From Geodermatophilus normandii (GTDB taxonomy: Bacteria > Actinomycetota > Actinomycetes > Mycobacteriales > Geodermatophilaceae), in contig NZ_QGTX01000001.1 in NCBI RefSeq assembly GCF_003182485.1, positions 3,612,001 through 3,676,000 of the forward strand: DNA of 64,000 nucleotides, given 5' to 3'. A program made the translations under genes and the position numbers. Of this stretch, positions 1 to 8,274 are shown piece after piece (the first letter of the stretch is position 1; each line of letters begins with the position of its first letter). Below the pieces are notes generated by a model. It was not told where the DNA came from and did not search any database. It saw only the letters and a program-made list of their open reading frames with translations.

Positions 1-285
1 GAGCACGACGACCGGAGCCGGCCCGGCGGTCGCCCGCAGCACGCGGACGCGGTGCCGGGCGTGCACGAACGGGCGCACGAACCGGTAGGGCACGCGGGCG
101 GAGGTGCGCCAGCGGGCGGCGACGTCCTCGGAGTCGACGGCGGTCACGCCCGGGACGCCGTCGCCGAGCAGCCGGCGCACCATCGTGGTCTTGCCGCTGC
201 CGGGCAGCCCGCCGACGACGACCAGCGTGCGGGCCGCATCGGCGCCCCGCCCCTCGGGCGCGGTCGTCGGCAACGTGCTGGTCAC
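1..285 (-). CDS. P-loop kinase-like AAA ATPase, 3' part cut by window edge
   Basis: The first 95 codons of a minus-strand gene are visible; the rest lies left of the window. The GTG start is preceded by a strong AGGAGGA ribosome site. Residues about 22-36 hold a Walker A loop (GGLPGSGKTT) right after a hydrophobic beta strand, as in small zeta-toxin/shikimate-kinase-like P-loop ATPases that phosphorylate small molecules. A conserved-looking DSEDVAARWR stretch follows. The substrate cannot be told from the part seen. Confidence 0.75.
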   Translation of the reverse strand, partial: MTSTLPTTAPEGRGADAARTLVVVGGLPGSGKTTMVRRLLGDGVPGVTAVDSEDVAARWRTSARVPYRFVRPFVHARHRVRVLRATAGPAPVVVL

Positions 286-414
286 GGGGTCCTCCTGTCC
301 GGCGGAGCGGGGGACGCTACCGGCGACGGGCGCCGCGTGGCCGGTCCGCGGGCGCGGGTGCGGAGCGGCGCCGCCCTCCCCAACGGAGGACGGCGCCGCG
401 GAGTGCCGGGACGG

Positions 415-1041
415 TCAGTTGCCGTCGTCGGTGCTGCCGTCGTCGGTGCTGCCGTCGTCGGGGTCGTCCTGGCCGCCGCGTCCGCCGCGGGGGCGGTCGA
501 GGTCGACGCCGGTGCCGGTGACCAGGTCGGTCATCCGGGTCTCCAGGTCGGCGGCGCGCTCGTCGGCCTCCTCCTGGGTCAGCCGGCCGTCGGCGACGGC
601 GTCGTCGAGGCGGTCCTGGGCGGCCTGCACCAGCGCGGCGACGAGGTCGTCGACGGCCACGCCCCGGTCCCCGGCCACCGAGGCCAGGCTGGCGTCGTCG
701 GCCTCGAGCGCGGTGCGCAGGTCGTCCTCGGACAGGCCGAGGGTGTCGGCGGCGACGGAGAGGTCCAGGCCCCTGCCGCCGCCGTGCCCGTGGCCGCCGC
801 CGAGGCCGTGGCCGCCGCCGAGGCCCGCGTCGCCGAGCGTGGTGGCCACCTCGTCGGCCTGGTCGGAGGTGATGGAGCCGTCGTCGACCAGCCCGGAGAG
901 GGCGTCGCGGATGCGGTCCTCGGCCGAGGTGGCCGAGACCTCGGTGGTCGTGTCGTCGTCGGCCATGGCCGGGACGGCGGAGGCGAGGCCGCCGACGGCC
1001 AGGACGCCGGCCGTGGTGGCGAGCACGATCTTCTTGCGCAC
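415..1041 (-). CDS. Secreted acidic Asp/Gly-rich protein of unknown function
   Basis: A 208-residue protein. The N-terminus is a Sec signal peptide (RKK, then a hydrophobic run ending AVPAMA, cleavage near residue 24). The mature part is acidic and mostly helical, with paired short segments of the type DxxITSDQADEVA and GRLTQEEADERA, which resemble repeated helix-turn units in actinobacterial cell-surface proteins of unknown role. A Gly/His-rich linker (GGGHGLGGGHGHGGGRG, near residues 80-96) could bind metal. The tail has a 15-bp tandem repeat giving repeated STDDG. The GTG start at 1041 was chosen because the signal peptide follows at once; the frame stays open upstream. Function unknown. 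Confidence 0.75.
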   Translation of the reverse strand: MRKKIVLATTAGVLAVGGLASAVPAMADDDTTTEVSATSAEDRIRDALSGLVDDGSITSDQADEVATTLGDAGLGGGHGLGGGHGHGGGRGLDLSVAADTLGLSEDDLRTALEADDASLASVAGDRGVAVDDLVAALVQAAQDRLDDAVADGRLTQEEADERAADLETRMTDLVTGTGVDLDRPRGGRGGQDDPDDGSTDDGSTDDGN

Positions 1042-1249
1042 GGGGTTCTCCTCGTTCGGGCGGCCGGCGGGTCCGGCCGTCCTCCCGACCATCGGAGGGG
1101 TTCCTGGGACGGTCCTGTCAGGGGGCCGTGGCGGGACTGTGGACCTCCCCCGGCGGCGGCGTCCCCCATGTCCGCCCTGGTGGGGGCCGCGCGGCCGGGA
1201 GGCGAGCGGACACACGATCGTCACCTCCCCGCCGAGGAAGAGGTCCAAG

Positions 1250-2239
1250 GTGGGGGGCGTGAGCGTCGTCCGACCGCGGTCGCGGCGTCCGCGCCGGGGT
1301 CCGCTGGCCCGGGTGGTGGCCGCTGCGCTGACGGTCGTGCTCGCGTCGGTGCTCGTGGTCACCGCGACCGGCCTGCTGGCCGTCCTCGTGGTCCGGGGGG
1401 ACGGGTCCGGCGGAACCCGGGGTGGGACCGCCGACGCCGTGGCGGTGACCGGGCTGCGGCCGTTCGGCACCCCCCGGGAGTCCTCGCCCGCGGTCCCCGC
1501 GCCCAGCGCTCCGGCGCCGCCGGTGGACGCCACCGCGCTGCTCGCCGCCGTGGCCGCGGCCGCGGCCGCGGCGCGCGGCACGATCGACGTCGCCGTCCTG
1601 GACGCCGCCGGGCGGCCGCTGGTGACCGGCGCCTCCGCCGGCGCGGCGCGCTACACCGCCTCGCTGGTCAAGCTCCTGGTCGTCGGCCGGCTGCTGGCCC
1701 TCGACGCCGCCGGCGCGCTCGACCTGGGCGACCGCGACCTCGCCCTCATGGAACGGGCGATCGTGCGGTCCGACGACGGCGCGACGAGCATCCTGTGGGA
1801 CCGCTACGACGGGGCGACGCTGGTCGCCGGCGCCGCGGCGGAGGCCGGGCTGACCGCCACCGCCCCTCCGGCCGTCGCCGGCCGGTGGGGCGAGGCGACC
1901 ACCAGCGCGTCCGACGTCGCCGTGGTGCTGGCCGGGCTGGCCGCGGCCTCCGGTGAGCCGCCGGCCGCGACGCTCCTCGGCTGGCTGCGGGCCACCACGG
2001 CCACCGCGGCCGACGGCTTCGACCAGACCTTCGGCCTGCTCCGGGGCACCGCCGGCGTGGCGGCCAAGCAGGGCTGGATGTGCTGCGTGGACGGCCGCCG
2101 GCAGGTGCACTCGGCCGGCGTGCTGCCCGACGGGCGGGTGGTCGTGCTGCTCGGGGACTTCCCCACCGCGACGTCGTGGGGACGCGCGCGCGGCGCCCTC
2201 GACGACGCCGCCGCCGCGGTGCTCGCCGTCCTGTCCTGA
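1250..2239 (+). CDS. Membrane-anchored beta-lactamase-like serine hydrolase
   Basis: About 329 residues. An Arg-rich N-terminus is followed by one membrane segment (residues about 22-46) and a Pro/Ala linker, then a class-A beta-lactamase/penicillin-binding-like fold. The sequence SLVKLL gives the SxxK catalytic Ser and Lys; SDDGATS fits the SDN-type motif; KQGWMCC stands where the KTG motif would be. These proteins are usually extracytoplasmic acyl-serine hydrolases, but activity on beta-lactams cannot be assumed and the last motif is atypical. The GTG at 1250 has AGAGG six bases upstream; GTG at 1259 is an alternative. Confidence 0.75.
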   Translation: MGGVSVVRPRSRRPRRGPLARVVAAALTVVLASVLVVTATGLLAVLVVRGDGSGGTRGGTADAVAVTGLRPFGTPRESSPAVPAPSAPAPPVDATALLAAVAAAAAAARGTIDVAVLDAAGRPLVTGASAGAARYTASLVKLLVVGRLLALDAAGALDLGDRDLALMERAIVRSDDGATSILWDRYDGATLVAGAAAEAGLTATAPPAVAGRWGEATTSASDVAVVLAGLAAASGEPPAATLLGWLRATTATAADGFDQTFGLLRGTAGVAAKQGWMCCVDGRRQVHSAGVLPDGRVVVLLGDFPTATSWGRARGALDDAAAAVLAVLS

Positions 2240-2303
2240 GGCTGCCAGGTCCCTGCCAGGTGCCGCCCAGGTCGAGGGGAGGCGGAGGAGGCAGCGTGCC
2301 GCC

Positions 2304-2774
2304 ATGGACGGCGATCGTGCCCCGTGGTTGTTCGACCCCTCCGCCACCCGCGCCCTCGTGCTCGCGCACCGCTCCCCCGGCGGCCGGCCGGTGGAGGACG
2401 TCGTCTCCGACGTCGTCTGGGGCGACGTGGTCCGGCTCCTGCGCTGGGCGTCCGCGGCCGCCTCGGCGCCGCCGGGACTGCGCGCCGGCACCTGGTGGCG
2501 GCTGGCCGCCGGCTGCGCCGCCCTCCTGCGGCGGATGCCGGCCCTGAGCGCGGAGATCGACCAGCCCTGGTCGGTCCTGCCGCCGGAACCGGCGGCGGCC
2601 GGCGTCCACCCGGCGCAGCGCATCGAGGAGGTCGCCGCCCGCCTCACCGCCCTGCTCCGCTCGGGGCGCCCGGTCGCCCTCCGCGTCCTGGCCCCGGAGG
2701 TGGACGCGCTCGGCGAGGCTGCCGTCCAGGCGATCGCCGCGTCCTCCCTCGGCTCCTTGCATCCCGACATGTAA
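2304..2774 (+). CDS. Hypothetical protein, 156 aa
   Basis: The ATG is preceded by a GGAGG-rich ribosome site and codon use is strongly GC3-biased, so the gene is very likely real. The protein is Ala/Arg/Leu-rich, probably soluble and helical, with no signal peptide or motif that I recognise. Its stop codon lies inside the palindrome that precedes the PadR gene, so the two genes are tightly packed and the palindrome may affect both. Function unknown. Confidence 0.65.
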   Translation: MDGDRAPWLFDPSATRALVLAHRSPGGRPVEDVVSDVVWGDVVRLLRWASAAASAPPGLRAGTWWRLAAGCAALLRRMPALSAEIDQPWSVLPPEPAAAGVHPAQRIEEVAARLTALLRSGRPVALRVLAPEVDALGEAAVQAIAASSLGSLHPDM

Positions 2775-2788
2775 CGACATATCGTTAC
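2771..2788. promoter_or_regulatory. Palindromic operator upstream of the PadR gene
   Basis: GTAACGA-CATA-TCGTTAC is a perfect 7-bp inverted repeat in an AT-rich patch, 28 bp before the PadR start and overlapping the stop codon of the preceding gene. PadR repressors commonly bind a dyad over their own promoter, so autorepression is the likely role (inference). Confidence 0.6.
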
Positions 2789-2816
2789 TGTCATCCGATA
2801 CGTCAGGAGGACGACC

Positions 2817-3647
2817 ATGGAGTTCGATCCGCGCTTCGAGGGGTGGCGGCCCGGCCGTCGTCCCCCGTTCGGTTCCTGGGGCCAGCCGGGCCCGCACGGT
2901 CAGCACGGCGGTCACGGGCACGGCGGTCACGGGCACGGCGGTCACGGGCACGGCGGTCACGGGCACGGCGGTCACGGGCGACGCCCGCACGGCTTCGGCT
3001 TCGGGGGTCCCGGCGGGCCCGGGGACCCCGGCGTCGCGCCGTTCGGCCCCGGCTGGCGCGGCCGCGAGGGCGGTCCCGGCTTCGGCCCCGGCTTCGGCCC
3101 GGGGTTCGGCCCGGGGTTCGACCCCGCGGCCGGTCCGCGCCGGCGGGGCCGCGGGCGGGCACCGCGCGGCGACGTCCGCGCCGCCGTCCTGCTGCTGCTC
3201 GCCGAGCAGCCCATGCACGGCTACCAGCTCATGCAGGCGATCGCCGAGCGCAGCGGCGGCCGCTGGACGCCCAGCCCGGGGGCCATCTACCCGACGCTGA
3301 GCCAGCTCGAGGACGAGGGCCTGGTCACGGTCACCGCCGACGCCGGCCGCAAGCTCGCCACGCTCACCGACACCGGCCGCAGCGCCGCCGACGCCCTGCG
3401 CGGCACCGGGAGCGACCCGTTCGCCGGCGCCGCCGACGGCGCTCCGCCCGCCGACCTGCGCGGCCTGCTCGAGCAGCTGCACGGCGCGGTGCGCCAGGTG
3501 GCCCGCACCGGCACCGAGGCGCAGTTCGCCGCCGCGGTCGGGGTCCTCGCCGAGGCCCGGCGCGCGCTGTACCTGCTGCTCGCCGAGGGGCCCGAGGGCG
3601 CCCAGGGCCCGGCCGGGCAGGACGCGCCGGAGGACCCGCAGGCCTGA
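2817..3647 (+). CDS. PadR-family transcriptional regulator with His/Gly-rich N-terminal extension
   Basis: 276 residues; AGGAGG precedes the ATG. Residues about 120-185 form the PadR winged helix: RGDVRAAVLLLLAEQPMHGY, then LMQAI, then the wing helix with PGAIYPTLSQLEDEGLV. A C-terminal helical region for dimerisation follows. The first ~115 residues are an unusual low-complexity extension with five GHGHG-type repeats followed by Gly/Pro/Phe repeats; the histidines could bind a metal. Family members repress transporters or catabolic genes and themselves. No transporter is adjacent, so the regulated target besides itself is unknown. Confidence 0.85.
   Translation: MEFDPRFEGWRPGRRPPFGSWGQPGPHGQHGGHGHGGHGHGGHGHGGHGHGGHGRRPHGFGFGGPGGPGDPGVAPFGPGWRGREGGPGFGPGFGPGFGPGFDPAAGPRRRGRGRAPRGDVRAAVLLLLAEQPMHGYQLMQAIAERSGGRWTPSPGAIYPTLSQLEDEGLVTVTADAGRKLATLTDTGRSAADALRGTGSDPFAGAADGAPPADLRGLLEQLHGAVRQVARTGTEAQFAAAVGVLAEARRALYLLLAEGPEGAQGPAGQDAPEDPQA
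2904..2978 (+). repeat. Five perfect 15-bp tandem repeats in the PadR gene
   Basis: Five identical copies of CACGGCGGTCACGGG encode the His/Gly repeat (HGGHG) of the PadR extension. Being in frame with period 15, copy number can change without breaking the gene. Confidence 0.9.
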
Positions 3648-3656
3648 GCCGACACC

Positions 3657-3690
3657 GGCGCCCCCGCCGCGGTCCCGCGGCGGGGGCGCC
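3657..3690 (+). terminator. Strong GC hairpin after PadR
   Basis: A perfect 15-bp stem (GGCGCCCCCGCCGCG paired with its complement) with a GTCC loop starts 10 bp after the PadR stop. There is no clear T tract, as is common in high-GC actinobacteria. Confidence 0.75.
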
Positions 3691-3691
3691 G

Positions 3692-4371
3692 TGCCCAGGG
3701 GGGCCTCTGTAGCGCTGTCGGCTCACCCGGCCCGCGTCGGCTCGTCGGTGGCCGCGGCGTCCAGGACGACGAGTTGTTGGTGATAACGGTCGGAGGAGCC
3801 GAGGGTGACCGGCGACGTCCGCGGCCGCCACGAGCAGCGCCGTCAGGGACACGGCGATCAGCAGGCCGCCGGACATCCCGGGCCCGCGCCCGTGCCCGCC
3901 CCGCTGCTCTCGAGCGCGGCGGACTCGGCGAGCACGCCGGCGTCGGCGCCTCCGCGGCCGTCCGCGGCGGAACCGGCACCCTCGGCGCGGTGTCCGCGGT
4001 CGACGGCGACCACCACGGCTCCATCGACACCGGCACCGCGATCCGCGACGGCGTCGTCCACCGTGTCGGGGACTCGCGAGGGGCCGGCCTCCCACCGGGA
4101 CGGGGCGATCGAGGTCCTCGACGAGACGCGGACGCCCGCCGACGAGCTGGGCGCCGTCGGCGTCCGGGAGACACGGTCCTTCGGCCCGGCGGTCGTCCCC
4201 GAGGACCGCCGGGAGCCGTCGGCTACGCGGCGCAGTGCCCGCCGGTGGTCCGCCGCGCCGCCGCAGGGGCGTGTGCACGCGGCGCGGCGGGAGCCGTCCG
4301 CCGCGCGGGGGTGCCCACGACGCCGTCAGCCCGCGCCGCAGGGACGGGGCCGTTCCGGAGGACGGCCCCGG
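3692..4371. other. 680-bp stretch with no intact gene; possibly decayed coding DNA
   Basis: No reading frame with a start, ribosome site and recognisable product spans this stretch. Coding-like third-position GC bias appears in pieces that change frame: on the plus strand about 3905-4080 and then, in another frame, about 4080-4250; on the minus strand a short hydrophobic piece (MSGGLLIAVSLTALL) around 3870. This looks like one or more genes broken by frameshifts, but I cannot identify them. Confidence 0.3.
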
Positions 4372-4569
4372 TCACGTCCCGGCCGGCTCCGGCACGACCG
4401 CGCAGGTGCCCGCCGGGTAGAAGACGCCGGTGTGCCCGTCGGCGTCCCACCGGACGACGTAGGGCGGCCCGCCGGACTCCCCGCGGACCTCCATCACCCG
4501 TCCCGTGCGGTCCGGCTCCCCCTGGTGGGTCGAGCGGACGACGATCCTGTCCCCCACGCGTGCTTCCAC
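4372..4569 (-). CDS. DUF1918-type small protein
   Basis: 65 residues. The pattern GDRIVV, then a Gly/Arg-containing turn and PPYVVRWDADGHTGVFYPA matches the actinobacterial DUF1918 family, short SH3-like beta-barrel proteins of unknown function. The GTG start has GGGAGGT just upstream. Length is normal for the family. Confidence 0.8.
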   Translation of the reverse strand: MEARVGDRIVVRSTHQGEPDRTGRVMEVRGESGGPPYVVRWDADGHTGVFYPAGTCAVVPEPAGT

Positions 4570-4651
4570 GGCGACCTCCCGGACTCCGCTGTCCTGTTCC
4601 CGTTGTCGTGGCGGGACCAGCGTCCCGCCGCACCGGGGACCGGGCAAGGGT

Positions 4652-5530
4652 TCAGTCGGCGGTGCCGTCGAGCACCTCGCGCAGCCGGGCGGCGAAGGCC
4701 TCCGGCTTCCCGGCCTGGCCGAACTCGCCGCCCAGGAAGCCGCCGTGGTCACCGGGGAAGAGCACCGGCGCCGTCCCGAGCGCCGCGGCGACGCCCTCGC
4801 CGCCGCGGCGGGCCAGCTGCCCCTCCGACCCCTCGCCCACGGCGACGACGACCCGGGTGGACGCCGCCTGCAGCGCCGCGAGGTCGAACTCCGCGTGCGT
4901 GGAGAGGAGCATGTTCTGGGCGAGCAGCGGGTCGTCGCGCGAGCCGTCGTCCTCGGTGGGCAGGCCGAACACCGCCGGGTCGGGCGCGGGGCCGGCGAGG
5001 TCGGCGGTCACCGGGCCGCGGTGGCCGACCAGCCGGATGAAGGCAGCCATGCCCGGGCCACGGCCGCCCTGCCGGTAGGCCTCGGCGACGGCGTGCGTGG
5101 CGGCCGAGGCCTCCTCGGCGTCGGGCAGGTAGCGCACCGACGGGGGCTCGTGCGCGACGAGCGTGCGCACCTGCTCGGGTCGGCGGGCCACGAGCGTCAG
5201 GGCGTTGACGGCCCCACCGCTGGTGGCGAAGAGGTCCACCGGGCCGCCGACCGCGTCGATGAGGGCGGACAGGTCACCGGCGTGCTCCTCGGGTGTGTTC
5301 GTGGGCGCGCCGTCGGTGCGGCGACTGCGCCCGGCGCCGCGCACGTCGTAGGTCACCACCGTGCGGTCGGTGAAGTACCCGGCCAGCGTGCCGAAGCCCT
5401 CCGCGCCCATCGGCGAGCCGACCAGCAGCAGCACCGGCGCGCCGTCCGGTCCGGGGCGGACGTCGTAGGTCAGGACGGCGCCGGGCACCTCGAGGGTGCG
5501 GGTGTCGAGCTCGGTCGGCGTGCTGGTCAT
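4652..5530 (-). CDS. Alpha/beta hydrolase
   Basis: 292 residues. After a beta lead-in come the oxyanion-side strand VLLLVGSP, the DVRGAGRS turn, the nucleophile elbow ATSGGA (Ser near residue 110) and a C-terminal GDHGG carrying the catalytic His. The elbow is A-T-S-G-G instead of the usual GxSxG, as in some hydrolases acting on small esters. The ATG at 5530 starts the conserved fold directly. The gene is divergent from the acetyltransferase gene and shares a 119-bp control region with it. Substrate unknown. Confidence 0.85.
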   Translation of the reverse strand: MTSTPTELDTRTLEVPGAVLTYDVRPGPDGAPVLLLVGSPMGAEGFGTLAGYFTDRTVVTYDVRGAGRSRRTDGAPTNTPEEHAGDLSALIDAVGGPVDLFATSGGAVNALTLVARRPEQVRTLVAHEPPSVRYLPDAEEASAATHAVAEAYRQGGRGPGMAAFIRLVGHRGPVTADLAGPAPDPAVFGLPTEDDGSRDDPLLAQNMLLSTHAEFDLAALQAASTRVVVAVGEGSEGQLARRGGEGVAAALGTAPVLFPGDHGGFLGGEFGQAGKPEAFAARLREVLDGTAD

Positions 5531-5613
5531 CGCGGGCCTCCGGGGATGGGTGGTCTGCCGGAGTAGACACCGCCGGCGCGCGGGACTCATCGGTCCCTGC
5601 ACCGCGCCGTTGC

Positions 5614-5652
5614 GTACGGATGTCCGCATGCATGTGTACGCTCGTCCGCATG
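5614..5652. promoter_or_regulatory. Two 17-bp direct repeats before the acetyltransferase start
   Basis: GTACGGATGTCCGCATG (5614-5630) and GTACGCTCGTCCGCATG (5636-5652) share 14 of 17 bases and are spaced 22 bp, about two helical turns. The second copy contains the acetyltransferase start codon. The site lies between divergent genes, and a TetR gene ends the downstream unit, so a regulator site is plausible. Confidence 0.45.
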
Positions 5653-6240
5653 ACCGCACCGTCCGCCGCCGACGACCCCCGCACCATGCGCGAGCGGATG
5701 CTCGCCGGTGACCCCTACATCGCCGACGACCCGGAGATCGGCGAGGCCAGCGCCGCGGCGCTCGACCTGGCGGCGGTCTACAACGCCACCTCGGCGCGCC
5801 AGCGCGCCCTGCGCCGTCAGCTCCTCGAGCAGTTGCTCGGCGCCGTCGGTGAGGACACCGAGATCCGCCCGCCGCTGTACGTGGACTACGGCAGCAACCT
5901 GCGCATCGGCGCCCGCTCCTTCGCCAACGTCGGCCTGGTCGCCCTCGACGTCGCGGCCATCACCATCGGCGACGACGTGCAGATCGGGCCGAACGTCCAG
6001 CTGCTGACGCCGACCCACCCGGTGGAGCCCGGGCCCCGGCGGCAGAAGTGGGAGGCCGCGGAGCCGATCACCATCGGCGACAACGTGTGGCTCGGCGGCG
6101 GCGTCGTCGTGCTGCCCGGCGTGACCATCGGGGCGGACACCGTCGTCGGTGCCGGGTCGGTGGTGACCCGGGACCTGCCGGCCGGCGTGGTCGCCGTCGG
6201 CAATCCCGCCCGGGTGGTCCGCACCCTGGAGCGCGGGTGA
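5650..6240 (+). CDS. Maltose/galactoside O-acetyltransferase-like hexapeptide acetyltransferase
   Basis: 196 residues. The N-terminal Mac domain (TMRERMLAGDPYIADDPEI) is followed by a left-handed beta helix of hexapeptide repeats. Diagnostic segments are DYGSNLRIGARSFANV, the loop LLTPTHPVEP with the catalytic His, and GDNVWLGGGVVVLPGVTIG. The enzyme moves acetyl from acetyl-CoA to a sugar hydroxyl, often for detoxification. The length fits the family. A start at 5620 would add ten residues unlike the family and is less likely. The stop overlaps the following TetR gene by 4 bp. Confidence 0.9.
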   Translation: MTAPSAADDPRTMRERMLAGDPYIADDPEIGEASAAALDLAAVYNATSARQRALRRQLLEQLLGAVGEDTEIRPPLYVDYGSNLRIGARSFANVGLVALDVAAITIGDDVQIGPNVQLLTPTHPVEPGPRRQKWEAAEPITIGDNVWLGGGVVVLPGVTIGADTVVGAGSVVTRDLPAGVVAVGNPARVVRTLERG

Positions 6241-6799
6241 ACACCCCCCTCGTGCCGGCCCGGAGGCCGCGCCGGCACGACCCCGGGCGCCGCGACCGCC
6301 TGGTGGCCACCGCCCTCGACGTCATCGCCGAGGTCGGGGTCGGCGGCGCCACCCACCGGGCGATCGCCCGCGCCGCCGACGTCCCCTGGGGTCGACGACC
6401 TACCACTTCGCCTCCCTCGACGAGCTGCACGCCGCGGCGTTCACCCTCCTCGTCGAGGACGTCGCCGGCCGCTTCGACGAGCGCATGCGCACCGCGCCGG
6501 ACCGGGCGGCGGCGCTGGCGTCGCTGGTCGAGCACCTCACCGGCGACCTGCTCGTCTCCGGCCGCGACCTGGTGCTCACCGTCGAGCTCTACGCGGCCGC
6601 CGCCCGCCGGCCGGCGCTGCGCGCGGTCACCCAGGACTGGATGCAGCGCAGCCGGCGCAGCCTGGAGCGCCACCTCGACCCGGTCACCGCCGGCGAGCTG
6701 GACGCGCTGGTCACGGGCCTGGTGCTGCACAGCGCCCTGTCGACCGACCCGATGGACCCCGACCGGATCCGCGCGGCCGTCCTCCGCCTCGCCGCCTGA
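6237..6799 (+). pseudogene. TetR-family regulator, frameshifted by one missing base
   Basis: Residues 1-50 in the first frame give a TetR helix-turn-helix (LVATALDVIAEVGVGGATHR, AIARAADVP). At 6383-6390 the expected continuation (GSTTYHFASLDEL) is found only in another frame. Adding one C to the C run (GTCCCC to GTCCCCC) restores a single 188-residue reading frame ending LRLAA. The GTG start overlaps the acetyltransferase stop (GTGA), so the two were co-translated. TetR proteins repress nearby genes, here probably the acetyltransferase, its divergent hydrolase or the MFS gene. It is either a true pseudogene or a homopolymer sequencing error. Confidence 0.75.
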
Positions 6800-6831
6800 C
6801 CCCTCCCCTCCCCAGACCCCGAAGGACCCCC

Positions 6832-8031
6832 GTGTCGGACACCCTCCCGGCTGCCGCCCCGCCGCGGCTGCGCGCCGCCCGCGTCTCCGTCGCCGCGTGC
6901 TTCTTCATCAACGCGGTCCTCTACGCCGACCTCGTGCCACGGCTTCCGGAGATCAAGGACCGCCTCGACCTCACCAACGCCTCCCTCGGTGCGGCACTGG
7001 CCGCCCTGCCGCTCGGCGCGCTGGTCTCCGCGCTGGCCTCCGCCGCGCTCATGCGCCGCTTCGGATCGGCGCGGGTGGCCTCCTTCGGCCTGGTGGCGCT
7101 CGCCGCGGCCGTCTGGGGCGCGGCGGTCGCGCCGTCGTGGTGGCTGCTGGCCGGCGCGCTGTTCGTGGCCGGTGCGCTCGACGCCGTCGTCGACGTCGCG
7201 CAGAACGCCCACGGCCTGCGCGTCCAGCGGGCCTACGACCGCTCGATCCTCAACGGCTTCCACGGCATCTGGAGCATCGGCGCGGTGGCGGGCGGGCTGA
7301 TCGGCTCCGCCGCGGCCGGGCTGGGCGTCCCGCTGGGCGTGCACCTCGGGGTGGTCGCGGCCGTGTTCGCCGTCCTCGCCCTGGTCGCCCACCGCTCGAT
7401 GCTGCCGGGCACGGACCAGGAGGAGGCCGCCGAGGACGCGGTGCCGGCGGGCGGCGGCGGCGCGCTGCGCGCCGTCCTGCCCGCGCTGGCCGCCCTCGGC
7501 GTGCTCGCCGCCTGCGGGGCGTTCGTCGAGGACGCCGGCTCGTCGTGGAGCGCCCTGTACCTGCGCACCGACGTCGGCACCGGAGCCGCGACCGCCGGCC
7601 TGGGCTTCGTGGCGCTGTCGGTGGCGATGACCGTCGGGCGGCTGACCGGCGACCGCGTCGTGGACCGGTTCGGCCAGCGCCGGGTCGCCCGCGTGGGCGG
7701 CGCCGTCATCGCCGTGGGCATGGGGCTGGCGCTGGCCGTCCCCTCGCTGGCGACGACGCTCGTCGGGTTCGCGCTCGCGGGCCTCGGCGTGGCCACCCTC
7801 GTCCCCGCCGTCTACGCCGCGGCCGACGACCTGCCGGGCCTGCGGCACGGCGTCGGGCTGACGCTGGTCAACTGGCTGCTGAGGATCGGCTTCCTCGCCT
7901 CGCCGCCGCTGGTCGGCGCGATCGCCGACGCCTCGAGCCTGCGGGTGGGCCTGCTGCTCGTCGTCGTGGCCGGGGTGGCGACACTGCTGTGCGGGCGGGT
8001 GCTGCGGGCGACGGTCAGCCGGGACGGCTGA
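6832..8031 (+). CDS. MFS transporter, YbjJ-like
   Basis: 399 residues with about 12 membrane helices in two halves. The N-terminal pattern LVPRLPEIKDRL, followed by small-residue-rich helices and an RRFG loop, matches the YbjJ-like branch of the major facilitator superfamily. Such proteins probably export small solutes; the substrate is unknown. It follows the TetR gene by 32 bp and may be its target. The GTG start is followed by a short cytosolic lead-in before helix 1. Confidence 0.85.
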   Translation: MSDTLPAAAPPRLRAARVSVAACFFINAVLYADLVPRLPEIKDRLDLTNASLGAALAALPLGALVSALASAALMRRFGSARVASFGLVALAAAVWGAAVAPSWWLLAGALFVAGALDAVVDVAQNAHGLRVQRAYDRSILNGFHGIWSIGAVAGGLIGSAAAGLGVPLGVHLGVVAAVFAVLALVAHRSMLPGTDQEEAAEDAVPAGGGGALRAVLPALAALGVLAACGAFVEDAGSSWSALYLRTDVGTGAATAGLGFVALSVAMTVGRLTGDRVVDRFGQRRVARVGGAVIAVGMGLALAVPSLATTLVGFALAGLGVATLVPAVYAAADDLPGLRHGVGLTLVNWLLRIGFLASPPLVGAIADASSLRVGLLLVVVAGVATLLCGRVLRATVSRDG

Positions 8032-8274
8032 GGTGGGCACCCCGGGCCCCCCGATGCTCGCGCGGGACCCTGCCCGGGGGCCGGGGGTACGGCATCCCGT
8101 CGTGCACGACCGGCATCTGCGGAGCCGGGCCAGGGAGCGGTGCTCGGAACCTGGCCCGGTGCGCCGGCGAGGAGTTCCCCCTCTACTCGACCGGAGCGGA
8201 GCGCGCCCCCAGGGTGCACGCCCGTGGTCCGGTCCGCATCCCGGGGTGTCGGTGGCGGAGGAGAGGATCGGCGC

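Noticed and set aside
2904..2978. Regular short repeats resembling a CRISPR array
   Set aside because: Period is 15 bp with no spacers and the repeats are in frame inside the PadR gene.
3858..4061. A 67-residue minus-strand protein
   Set aside because: Third-position GC is higher in the opposite strand frame, there is no ribosome site, and the composition is low-complexity Ala/Gly.
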